Source: Gonapodya prolifera JEL478 (taxonomy: Eukaryota; Monoblepharomycota; Monoblepharidomycetes; Monoblepharidales; Gonapodyaceae). Taken from it: a DNA stretch of 64,000 nt. This document shows, piece by piece, positions 1 through 10,623 of the stretch. The notes under the pieces are model-generated. The model searched no databases and was not told where the DNA came from. It was given only the letters and a program-made list of their open reading frames with translations. The stretch's first letter is position 1; every line of letters begins with the position of its first letter. Position numbers and translations under genes: made by a program. The stretch lies in the NCBI GenBank assembly GCA_001574975.1, contig KQ965735.1, positions 557,479 to 621,478 on the forward strand, in the 5' to 3' direction.

Positions 1-2
1 GA

Positions 3-509
3 CGTGTGTCACCCGTCACGGCGACCAGCAGGGGAGCTGCAGCGGGACCGGCTGCCGTTAGTACTGGAAATGGAACGGCGGGCGCCAGCGGTCTTGGAGC
101 GCGGAATCCCAACACTGGAAGTGGGAATGTCACAGGCCCGAGAGCTACTCCCCTTGGATTTGGTCAAACCCCTTCTGTCATTGTCGTGGGCGATAACAGC
201 AATCTTCAATGGCTTGGTGGCTCGCCGTGGCCATTTGGGCAGCAAGCACCGGCAGGAGCAGAATCTACATCGGGAGGTGTTCCAGGCCAGGGTGCAGGGC
301 CGTCGCGCTTCGGTAGTACTCAAGGAACGCCGGCAAACGTGTCCGCTCCGACGTTCTCGTTCGGCATGACACCCAATACCGCCCCAACCACGAACCCTGC
401 TCCACCTTGGGCAATCAGTGGCACTCGAGTACCGCAAGGCTGGTCAACCACCACTCAGCCAAACGCGGCAGGGGGATCGTCCTCCTGGAACTATAGAACA
501 CCGGGGTGA
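3..509 (+). CDS. 3' part of an FG-repeat, nucleoporin-like protein (5' end outside window)
   Basis: The frame is open to the left edge, so this is only the end of a gene. The roughly 168 visible residues are rich in Gly, Ser, Thr, Pro, Asn and Gln, with few charged residues, and carry scattered Phe-Gly motifs (GFGQ, PFGQQ, RFGS, FSFGM). That composition is typical of the disordered FG regions of nuclear pore proteins, which bind transport receptors inside the pore. No folded domain is visible, so the family assignment is by composition only. The stop codon lies inside a good splice donor (GTGAGT at 508), so the real gene may splice here into a short last exon that I could not place. Another low-complexity fungal protein is possible. 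Confidence 0.4.
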   Translation, partial: RVSPVTATSRGAAAGPAAVSTGNGTAGASGLGARNPNTGSGNVTGPRATPLGFGQTPSVIVVGDNSNLQWLGGSPWPFGQQAPAGAESTSGGVPGQGAGPSRFGSTQGTPANVSAPTFSFGMTPNTAPTTNPAPPWAISGTRVPQGWSTTTQPNAAGGSSSWNYRTPG

Positions 510-1127
510 GTATCACCTGGCGTGCAGGGGGACAGAATAGGCGAGAGTAAGGCATAACCAGACAGGAATAAAAGGACGGAAATTGTGTGGAAGGATGAAG
601 GATGTAACGGTCATCATGGGCGCTTCGTTCGCTTTTGTGCACATTGATTTGTTACCCAAATGTACAATTACAATCAATACCACTGAATATCATGCAAACT
701 CGCTCTTTATTCATTTGATCCTGGACTCCGTAGCTGCCCAAAGAATATGGGTAGAAGATATAAAAACTTGTTCGAGATAATCTTGCCCTTGTCCTCCCGC
801 CATCGATCAATCAGTCATCCCTCCCTTCTATTTCCTCACGGCGGGCACACTCCCCCATTGGGAAAGGGAGGAATTACATCTGCGAAAAATGTGGCGCGCT
901 GCGGCCACTCTCACTTCATGTACAAAATCCGAATAAGCTCTTGACGCCCTTCACGCATCCTCCAACTCCACTAAAAATGCGGACGGTGGCTGAAAATTTG
1001 TAAACACTGTGGCCGCACAACCCGTTGCTTTCCATTCTCTTGCTGGGAACTTGTATCGTCTCATCGCGACGCCGCGTTGAGCGGTACCAGCAACGACCTT
1101 GCCAACCAGACTCCCATAATTTATGCG
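510..1127. other. Spacer between the FG-rich protein and the TBC gene
   Basis: About 620 bases with no convincing gene. It should hold the 3' end of the left gene and the promoter of the TBC gene. A GC-rich imperfect palindrome-like stretch lies near 838-870. I see no clear TATA box and no RNA gene. Confidence 0.5.
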
Positions 1128-4100
1128 ATGGACCGAGCCGGAACCCTCGCCACGAACGGAATGGCGACGGGACTCGGGGCGGACCTCAACGGCGGGACCG
1201 TGGTGTCCGACTCTTCAACCACTTCAAGGGGCGCCATCGACAGCGGAGGGGCGAGTGATTCGATAAGAGCTGTGCTTATGGTGAAACCCACGACAGCGAG
1301 AGAGCAGGCGCGAGACCTTGGCCGGGACGGGGAGCCGACATCGGGGAGAGCTGGGACTGTGGTGGCTGCAGCCGCGTCAGGTGAGGAGAACAGACGCGCG
1401 GGTGGAGCTGTAGCTGGTCGAGATGTAATTCATAAAACGGCATTGGTATCGACAGCGGCCTCGCACCCTCACACTGGCTACACCGAGTTCTCCAACCACT
1501 TGTCATTGAATACCCACGTGCTTCCACAACTACAAACAACTGACTTGGGAGATATTCTATCCAGTCTAGGACCACTACCACCCACTGGACTCGCTTCCAC
1601 GGACCCCGCGCCTGACTTCCAACCGGTGCTGGACGTGGACAAACCCGTCGAAGTGTTCTCTTACTTCTACACCAAACTCGACTCACTTCCCCTCGGACCT
1701 CCCGTCACGTCCCGAACGCCGTCAGCGACCTCCAAGTCGGACCAGTCAGGGCTCCGCTCAGACCAAATGTCTTTTCTGGAGTCCGGTCCCACGTCGATCG
1801 CTCAGAGCCCGTTCACATCACCCCCTCACTCGCGAAACGGGTCCATATCCCTTCAGTCCACCCGGCTCTCTGCGACGGAAGCGGCGACTGCAGCGCGCGT
1901 AGTGGGGCACGGTTCGGGCAAGCTGGGAACACTACCTGCTTCCCCTCTCGGGCCATCTCAGACAGGCTTTGTCCCACCGCCTGCTGTTGTCGCTGCGCCA
2001 CCGTCTCTGTTTGCTCGAGAGCCGATGTGGAACACTCCTTCTCAGACGCCATCATCGCAACTCGATGGCGGCGTTAGCACGCCTGGCTCCCTGGTTCTCT
2101 CAAGGATGGAGACAGACACGGCGGTCTCAAACGGTAAAGGATTCGCTCTGCTGGCTCGGAGCGATGCAAGCGTGAGCATTGATTCTCGGGGATCCATCGG
2201 GACTCCGTCGACGTCTTCAATGGCCTTTGGGTCGCCGTCACTTGCACCAGCTGTACTCGGTGCCGCACCAACACTCTCCTCTGCAGCTTCTGTAACCGCT
2301 TTGCCCGATCGGTGAGAACGAAGTCGTCATTGTTCTTACGAATAACCGAGCCACTCATCCTCCCATCTCAAATATCAGCGATCGATACGGTTTTCGCCAT
2401 CCCCAATTCCCTCCTGCGGCTCACCGTGTTGCTCTCGATCGTCACTACAAAGGAGTGCTGACGCGACGACGTGCTCGCTGGGATGCCCTCATCGCATCCG
2501 AGCCCCGGCGGTGGTCTCGCTCACGCTCGATGCGGCGCAAGAGCGGGGACCAGATTACGTCGCATCCGGAGCCCGTAACGAGTGCTGGACCGTGGAGCGA
2601 GGACGCCGAGGGTCGTATTGACTGGGGTACAGGATGGTGGATGCCCTACAGAAGAAGGAAGTACTTGGACCGGCCAGCAGACTCTACTGGTGTGGTGACG
2701 AATACACAGTTGACGAAGAGGGAGTGGGAGTGGGATGACGGAGGCGATACCGGGGAGAGGATAAAGCGATATGTTCGGAAAGGCATACCCCCGGAGGTCC
2801 GAGGACGAGTGAGTTTCTTGGTGAACTTCGAGCAGAGTGGTAATTAAGCTGAGGGATCTTCTGAGTCAGGCTTGGCTAGAGTACTCCGGAGCATCATCGT
2901 TATTAGTGCGTACTATGGGTCTTTACGAGCATCTCCTCTCTTTACACGGAGAACGACCGTATGACGACCCCGCGATGGAGAATCCATACTTGAAACCTTC
3001 TCATGGGGAAGCTTCTGGCTCAGAATCGAAACCCTGTTGGTTTGATGATGTGGCAAGGTGGAAAGAAGCCGGTGTGGAGTACACCGAGGTTGTTGAGAAC
3101 AGCGTCACTGTTTTGGAGAGAGGTGCGTGCTAATGCTTCAAGCGATTTAACAGTTTCCTTTTGCTTCACTCTTTTCGTTAGATGTACCCAGGACATTCCC
3201 CGATAATTCGTTTTTCGCCCTACCCCCCTTGGAGCCCTCCGCTGTGGCAGATGCAGGTGCGGCTTGACAATACCGTTCATTCCTGATCGCTCTGAAAACC
3301 ACTTTCGTCTACAAGGCACCCAGCCCTGGGAGCGGAATACATATTTGAAGTCTCTTCGGCGTGTTTTACTTGCTTTCATATCGTTTTCATCCCCTCGACG
3401 AGTTCCTCAATCAAACGGAACACTTGAAACCAGACGATATTCAACGTACACCATAGGCTATTGTCAGGGACTCAACTACGTTGCAGGGCTTCTCCTCGTC
3501 GCGGTTGTTCACTCGAGGTCAGCTTTCCTGCAGGAGCGGCCAACTGCCGGAGAAGCGAATCGGCCGCAAATGCCGACATCACTCGCGCCACCACACCTTT
3601 CGCGTCAAGAGCTCCAAGACATCGAAAGGATAACTTTTTCGCTGCTCGTGCAACTGGTGGACGGAATTCTTCCTCGCATGATTTACTCGGAAGATGGCAT
3701 GGCGGGAGCCCAAGTGGAGGGCGAAGTTCTACTGAGATACTTGATAAACAGAGTACCCGGTGTAGAGCGGTGGATCGCATGGATGGAGCGCGGGGAGCAC
3801 AGCCATAAACTGGCGCGGAAGAGCATCAAGCGTGCTGAGGGAGGAACAATGCCGCCCGTTGCTGTTGTCACGATGGGTTGGATGCTCACTTTGTTTGTTA
3901 GCGTCCTACCAGTTGAAGTGAGCGCCGCCGTTCTCGATTTCTTCTGGCGCAATTGTTCACTATCTTGTTGATTTATTCAGACGACTTTGAGAGTGTGGGA
4001 CTGCTTGTTTTTGTAAGTTTTCGAATGCTCACTCTAGTTCAGTGCTGCAACAATTGACGTGTCCTCCCTTAAGTGAGGGATATACCATCATTCACAGGGT

Positions 4101-4519
4101 CATACTCACATTGTTCTTGGTCAACCAAGAAAAGCTTTTGAATATCACAGATGGCTTGGATGCGTGGAAATTCATCAAGGTACGCAGTTGGGACCGAGCT
4201 TGCAGGCTGGCTTTTATTCTATGCTCACATCCCACAACAGGAGATGCCATCTGCATTTTACGATCCTCACCCTTTCCTCGACCTTGTTTTCCGATCTACT
4301 TCGCCCCTCACGAGAATACGAATACCTTTCCGCTCAAAGTCCCCAACAAAGGCTTCTGCGGACAAAACTGTAGGGGAGACGGATCCCGTGAAAGAATACT
4401 CCCAAAGCGCACGATTGCGATCTGTTGTGAGGGCAAAAGGAGTTGGGAAGCTGAAGGAGTCGACGGTGGAGAAGTACCGGGAAGCAGTTTGGGACACGAG
4501 GACTAAAGACAAACGATAG
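1128..4519 (+). CDS. TBC-domain Rab GTPase-activating protein
   Basis: Predicted Rab-GAP that speeds GTP hydrolysis on a Rab GTPase in membrane traffic. Exons 1128-2311, 2379-2808, 2870-3122, 3182-3256, 3316-3917, 3981-4012, 4074-4179 and 4241-4519 join to 986 residues. The first ~395 residues are low-complexity Ser/Thr/Ala-rich sequence. The TBC domain runs from about residue 525 to 900: it opens with GIPPEVRGR and AWLEYSGA, and carries the arginine-finger motif (RDVPRTFPDN) and the glutamine-finger motif (GYCQGLNYVAG), both intact, then TTLRVWDCLF near the end. Both catalytic residues of the dual-finger mechanism are therefore present and an active GAP is expected. The start is the first ATG in the open frame; the frame is open 17 codons further up but without ATG. 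The target Rab cannot be told from sequence. Confidence 0.92.
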
Positions 4520-4617
4520 CGTTTGCATACGGTCATTTTTGGCATGAGCGTTTCACTGGATGGGACAATGTACTGGATCTAAAACATACACATAGAATGT
4601 AAAAATCAATATTTATG

Positions 4618-7229
4618 TTATCCGAGGCTGCCTTTAGTGCCATCAACCTCTTTCAATGGCTTTGTCGCAGAGACTGATCTAGACCGCACGCTCACACTAC
4701 TATTCCCTGTTCCGTTACCGCCACCCATATCTCCGTTGGGATTCGCTCCCATCTCAGTCGCTGCTTCTCTGGCAATTGCCTCTGATACAAGCGACATCCT
4801 CCTCAAAGTGTTGCCTGCACCCCGTCGTCTCTCCAATGTACTCGCTCCAAGTGGTCCAGTGCCGACCGCCATTTGAACCTGACCGATATCAACGCTAACT
4901 CTTCGCCGCTCCAGGGTGCTTACCCTCTCGGAACCACCCAACAGTGCATTCGGAGAAAATCCAGTCTGGACCGCGGGGGCAGGCGCGGGGGCAGAAGTCG
5001 ATCCTCCTCCCGACGAGGAAGCCAGAGAAGACCCCAAGATAAGTTTCCGCTGCGCATTTCCAGCAACGCCATACTGGCTGCCGTGAGAGTCTTCGGGGTA
5101 CCCATTGTCGCCATGGGGAGAGCTCTTCTTGTCGCTTGCCGCTGGGCGCTCAATAGATTTGCCTGATTGTGTCGAAGTGAACATACTAATGTCGTCGTTT
5201 TGATCAAATATCGGCGCATCCCGAAGTTCCGATTTGCCGCGTGGCGTTCGCCTGCCGCTCGTAGGTGCTGTTTCAAAAGTCAGAGCGGACCCTTGCGATC
5301 GGAGACCCGACAGTGGCTTGGAGTAGGAGCGGTTCTGTGACGAAGTTCCGCCGGAACCGGTTCCGGATAGGTGCTGGACGAAGTGTGTTACGACACAGTG
5401 GAGGACACCCACCTAAAGTACATATGTTAGTGGCAAGGGAGTCGACTCATAAACGGTTGTGATTAGACCCACATTGAGACACATTAACACTATGAACGCA
5501 TTTTGCAGTCCGTTTACCACTGTCATTGCCGTAACGGTGCCACCGTCTTTCGGGAGGGTAGGATCCATTCTAGTGGAGAGACCTACACAAAATGAAACCA
5601 CGTCACGTGCGACACGTCTCCCCCCGATGTCACCTTTTAACTCACAGGAGTCACACATGTTTCCGGCGTTCATGATTTGGGAGGAGTAGCATTTCCGTAT
5701 GAGTTCAGCAATGCCGACTTGTACCTCGGGTAAGCACACTGTGTGGGTACCCAAAGGGTGAATCAAAATGCCCGAGCTTGAGTGGCGAGGCACGTACGAT
5801 CGTGGCACGTTTCGCAATGGTCGTTCATCAGTTCCCATTCGTTCATCAACGAAGCGTAGTACAGTGAAAGCAACAGGCTCAGGGCAAAGCATCCCAGGAA
5901 GTACTTTCAAACAATATGCAGACGACAATTATTATTGTGCAAGGTTGGATTGGCGAGATGCGCTCAAGCCACTCACAGCCCAAAATAGAGACGTCCTTTG
6001 CCTCACTTCCTCCTTCGGTAACCGCCTCTGGGACGTCGCCGAGCTGTCAGGAAGCTCTACTCGAACGCGCGGAGCACCCCCTCCGTGTGCATGTGTCCCA
6101 CCATCCAAACCAGAAAATGCGCCCGCCGATTGGGCCCCGAGAAGGGCGACCGATCGATTCATTACAGGAGTTTCTGTTACTGTTCTTTTCGAGGTAGATG
6201 CTGTTTCTTCAATCACGGGTCGCGGTCGGTGAAACCGCAGGTGAAGTTTTCGAATCGGTACTGCAAACGGTCGCGTCATGGGGTCCATCGACAGCCATAC
6301 CGCCAGCGCTCCGATGACGTTTATCGGGAGCCGCAGAAAAAATATAAACGTCCCGGAACCGTAGTTGTTGACTCCGGAATTCGTTGTGTAGGGTATCTGA
6401 CGCTGTATCGTGTACACAAAGAAGACCCCGAACGCTGCCAGAGACCAGAGCTGTCATATGAACAGAGAAGGGCTTCAGTCCACCAACACTAAATGACGTG
6501 TGAAAGGGGATTGGAACGTACCAGCTCGAGCGCCAACATACTGAGTACGAATTTGCCATTCTGAATCAATGAAGTCATCTTTTTTTCCATTATCTTGAGC
6601 ATAGCGGGAATACCACTTTGTGGCTTCTTCGTTGATTTGAGTGTGGCGTCGAGTCGAGAGAACACCGAGACGGGAATGGACCCGGCGGAAGGTTGAGGTA
6701 ACAGGGGGTCGGGATTCGCGGGTTGTTGGGCTTGATGGCTTTGCGAAAGAGTCGACACGGGACCTTGCCCAGCAAATCCTCCTCCTGGCTGGTGCATGCC
6801 AGCAATGTTCATTGAACCCCGTCGCGATCCGTTCACAACGTTCGTTGTCGCTGGAGCCATGGCATGTTTCGCAGCAGAGAGAGACGAGACAGAGCCTAGC
6901 GCCCGACTCCGCTGCTGCGAGCCCTGCTCCAGGGCATTCTTTGCCATAGGCGCGAATGCGTTTACAACAAGAATCTTTGGTCTGTTGTCGATGGACGATC
7001 GACTGCCGACTGAATTGGCGCTCATCATTATGGATTCGAGAAGAGTGGAAGGCGGCTGGGGCTGCGGGTTGACGGGCATCAGGTTGGTTGTGATGGAGGG
7101 AGATGTTGCTCTGCGGGTACGCAAAGACCCGAACTGCGGATTCGCTAGGGGCAGGCGAGACGGCGACGGGTACCCTGCGCCCGCGGGAGGCTGGCTGGGT
7201 GAGCCATCGAGGGCTGCCCGCTCGCTCAT
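4618..7229 (-). CDS. Four-helix membrane protein with Cys-rich lumenal loop, family unknown
   Basis: Exons on the minus strand 7229-6522, 6450-5977, 5903-5798, 5738-5646, 5582-5473 and 5412-4618 join to 761 residues. About 220 residues of disordered N-terminus precede a helix pair (ends LSMLALELLWSLAAFGVFFV and FLRLPINVIGALAVWLSM) joined by a short polar loop. A basic loop of ~100 residues leads to helix 3 (FWAYFLGCFALSLLLSLYY). Next comes a compact Cys-rich segment with the pattern C-x2-C, LC, RKC and C-x2-C, then helix 4 (LQNAFIVLMCLNVGVLHCV), then a ~270-residue Ser/Thr-rich tail. The topology suggests both tails in the cytosol and the Cys-rich loop outside, probably disulphide-bonded or metal-binding. 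I do not recognise the family. Its start faces the rhodopsin gene across 630 bases, so shared regulation is possible but not shown. Confidence 0.75.
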
Positions 7230-7857
7230 GTCGGAAGGTGATTGCTGCAATCTCTCTGCGGATGAACCCGAGGAGCCGGCCGGCGGAAGTTGGTCGCTGC
7301 TTTCAATCGAAAAATTGAATATACGTGAAACAAAAGCAACAAACGATGTTACATCTATAGTAGGGAATCTATTCGTCCGAGAGATAAGGGGGAAGGAGGA
7401 GGGAAGGGGGTGGGGCGTAGAAGAAGGGAGGGAACCAGGGGAGGGGTTGACGAAGGGAGCATTGTTTGTGGGAGGAGGGAACTAAAGAAGAATGGCGGAG
7501 AATGGAGGTGGTGAAAAGAGAACTCATGGGCGTTGGGCTTGCAATTCACGTGAGAGTTGGGGCTTGCCTCGTGGCGGTGCAAGTGCTCAAGCGAGGAACC
7601 GAAGCAAACTACGTCACACGACGTCACAGACATAAAGATGCTTGCGGAAATCCATTCACGCGAAGCCATGCTCGGACATGAAGACATCCCATTAACTGGT
7701 GACTATCCCGTTACCGACATGTGGGCTCGCAGCTTTTCACTCCCTGCCATCCTTGAGCTCCTTCGTCTAGGAGCCTGACCACGCTAACTCCAACACCTAC
7801 AGTATCTACCGAGAATCTCTCTGTATGTATTTTTGAACTCTTGCTTCGTCGTTTTAC
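7230..7857. promoter_or_regulatory. Divergent intergenic region between membrane protein and enzyme rhodopsin
   Basis: This 630-base spacer separates the start codons of two genes read outward, so it must hold both promoters. A purine-rich stretch lies at 7381-7530. An alternative open stretch begins at an ATG at 7639 on the plus strand (about 46 codons); it could be an untranslated leader or an upstream exon of the rhodopsin gene, but I found no donor that joins it in frame. No TATA box is obvious. Confidence 0.5.
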
Positions 7858-10412
7858 ATGACTTCTTGGTTGACTCTTTCACGTCCCCAGGCATCCACGA
7901 CTTTCACATCGTTACCATTCCACCAATCGCTCGGGACGCCCGATGCGCTTCCATTCTCTTTCCGTAGCCGTGGCCATCACAGGCGTTCCAGTGATGGCGC
8001 ATCGAGAATTTCGGAAACGTCGGCAGTAGATCCACCCGTCATTATTGGGACAAGACTGGGCCTGCGAAGCTCTTTCCTCTTCCAACATTTGATAACTTGG
8101 GGCAGTTGCGCCATCATTCTATCATGCTACCAGTTGATCCGCGGCGAGAGTCGCTGGCAAACCTTGCGCGGCGACTCCCGAATCGACACCGCAGAATTGC
8201 CCTGGATTGCCGCGATTGCATCATTCACTCTCGGAACGTTATTTGCGGGAATGTCATTAATTACATGTCTGGAACGGGATTCGGTCAAAAGAAGCCTGTC
8301 TCTCTGCTTGGTTGCGGTAAGTCCCTACAGTTATTATCACCCAACTGGCGGTTTTCATTGATTTCGCGACTTCAGATCAACCTTTGCGCGCTTTTGTCGT
8401 ATTGCATCATGATATTCAAACTCGAGCCGGTGTTTGTTGGTACGTTTCATCCGAAGCGTTTCTCCATAAAGAAGCCTAAGTCGAACTCGACGTATCCCAC
8501 AGACCCATACCGCGGAAAGCCCGTCGTTCATCTCATTCGCTACTGTGAATGGATCGCTTGCACGCCCATTCTCATTCAACTCACGCACGAAGTGACAAGA
8601 ACCGTATCGGCAGTTCGGAGGCAGAACTCTCGCACAAACAGAATGATCCCTTCCTCTGAACGGACATCGCATCAATCGCGCCCTCTCGGAAACGTCAAGG
8701 ATCGAGGACGGGATGCTGCAGTCGACATTGCACTCCGTCTGAACTTGACAGTGCACGTTGGCGGATTCATTGGTGCTATTCTGCCCCGTCCCTTCGCCGA
8801 CTTCGCCAACGTGGTATCGCTGTTCGCGTTTCTTCAGCTGCAGCAGCACCTTCGCGAGTGCTTTGACCGCGTGCTCAGGGTTGACCGAGACCAACCGAAG
8901 AAGCCAAAGAGAACGAGCAGCAGCAGGAGAATTCGAAGTGCGTCCCAGCATGGCGACACGGAGGACACGGACTCGCGAATGGGAAGAGGACTCGGAAATG
9001 TGCGGCTGGATGTCGGCTCTTTGCGAGCAGCGCAAATAGTCACCCATTTCTCGTGGTGGCTCTTCCCAATTGTGTTCGGGCGTGAGTGCTAATGCGCAAA
9101 CTTGTGTCAAGTATTTTCGTGACAGAAAAACATTTTAGTCTACGTTGTGGGCATCATTCCGCCTTTGGTAATGGAATGGGGCTTCTGCTGTGCGGACATT
9201 CTGGCTAAAGTGTTCCTGGTGAGACTCGAGCTATGTTGTCGAGAATACCTCGCCAAGCTCTTATTTACACTGCTTTTGCAGACGGTTGTATTATCAAACG
9301 CCACAATCGAGTCGAATTATGCTCGTGATGTTGCCCGGCTCAAAGCCGTCAATGAGCATCTCAAGCGGATGGTTGACGAGCTGGGAGACGACGTCATTGA
9401 CCGCATCGATCTCAAGATGCATGCCCGAGGAGCGTCGCCAAACGGTCAAGACAAGAACAAGGAGTGCGTGTTGTTGTGACGGATCGCAAATGTCCACCTC
9501 TCATTTTCCAACCACATTGCAGAACGGTAACGCTAACCTGCACGGCAGTTTTCATTGGGATAGCGAATCGAAATACGCCAGCGGGACATGCAGGACACCT
9601 TCTGTCTCTGGAGACGCTGTGGCAGGACTGTGATCGTATCTCGAAAAAGTGGAAAGTGTGCAAAGCTGGAATCGTCGGGTGGGGTCCTTGTTATGATTTC
9701 AGAGTCGCCCATTCCTATTCATACTTTTAACACATTCATTCGATACAGAGACGCGTACCTCGCCTTGGCTGGGTGGCCTCTCCCCGATCCATCTCATGCT
9801 GCCTCCGCGTGCTCCTTCGCGCTCGATGTTCTTTCGCACACGCAAGTGTCGGGAGGATCTTTCGAGGTTCGAGTTGGTGTGTGCACTGGCAGTGTCTCGG
9901 TGGCCGCTGTTCCAACGGGAAATCGAGATACGCCCCCAACCTGGGTGTGTGTTGGAGAAGCTGCCGATATGGCATCCGTGCTTGAAGTTGCAGCCAAGGT
10001 GCGTATTTTGCAAAGGAGAAGGCTTTCGCATCAAAGATGGTGCGGTTCAGATCAGTGTTGATCCTTGATTGATGTGTTTGTTGATCAGCCTGGTTGTGTT
10101 CGTGTCTCGGAAAGCACATACCTCTCTGTTTCGAAAGGTGGTCCTCAGACGCTGGCGTTTGATGGACCAGACTACATGGATTTGCCGGGAAAAGGAACAC
10201 ACCTGACTTACTGGCTTTTGGGTTTCGCATCTGACGAGTATGTCGATGCAATAACGACACCCCAAGAAGAAGACTATTCTTCGGGGTTTTCAAGAAGGAT
10301 CGCCTTTCTGGATTCAGATGCGTCTGGTTCTGGTTCCGGGACAGGGTCAACAAGTGAGGATGTAGGACGTCATGGGGCGAGAACGCGAGGGGAGAGATGG
10401 ACGCGGGCGTGA
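7858..10412 (+). CDS. Enzyme rhodopsin: microbial rhodopsin fused to a degenerate class III (guanylyl) cyclase
   Basis: Exons 7858-8316, 8376-8439, 8503-9081, 9139-9218, 9282-9463, 9523-9678, 9749-9998 and 10089-10412 join to 697 residues. An extra N-terminal helix (about 73-94) precedes a seven-helix rhodopsin, the eight-helix plan of fungal rhodopsin-guanylyl cyclases. Helix C reads RYCEWIACTP, with Glu190 at the counterion position. Helix F keeps the Trp-Pro pattern (SWWLFPIVF). Helix G reads ADILAKVF, with Asp387 and the retinal lysine Lys391. A coiled-coil linker (~395-454) leads to the cyclase domain (~456-655). There the first metal Asp is Gly467, the second is kept (Asp508 in VGDAYL), and the transition-state Asn/Arg pair is Asp580/Val584. 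A light-sensing subunit of a heteromeric cyclase is inferred. The start is uncertain: it is the only in-frame ATG before the first helix. Confidence 0.9.
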
Positions 10413-10623
10413 TTGAAGTTTCGGAGATGAGAAGCGCCAGTTGCCGGTCAACTGTGTACCCATTCAATTCAAATTTCTCCATATTCCAAGCCTCCATAAA
10501 TATAGTATTCAAGGCAATGTTTGATGAGCTCCTTGACAGATTCATTGTTTCAAAACGTCACTTGAAATAAATAAACCCACACCTGATGTATGCCCCGAGA
10601 ATTAAGAAGCGTCTTCCTGATCT

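Noticed and set aside
7355-7687. 110-codon minus-strand frame beginning MSSCPSMASREW
   Set aside because: Low-complexity Pro/Ser/Leu translation of a purine-rich promoter stretch; no splice into the membrane protein was found.
7639-7778. Upstream exon for the rhodopsin gene starting MLAEIHSREAML
   Set aside because: It reads like protein, but none of its GT sites joins the next exon in the right phase; kept only as a possible leader.
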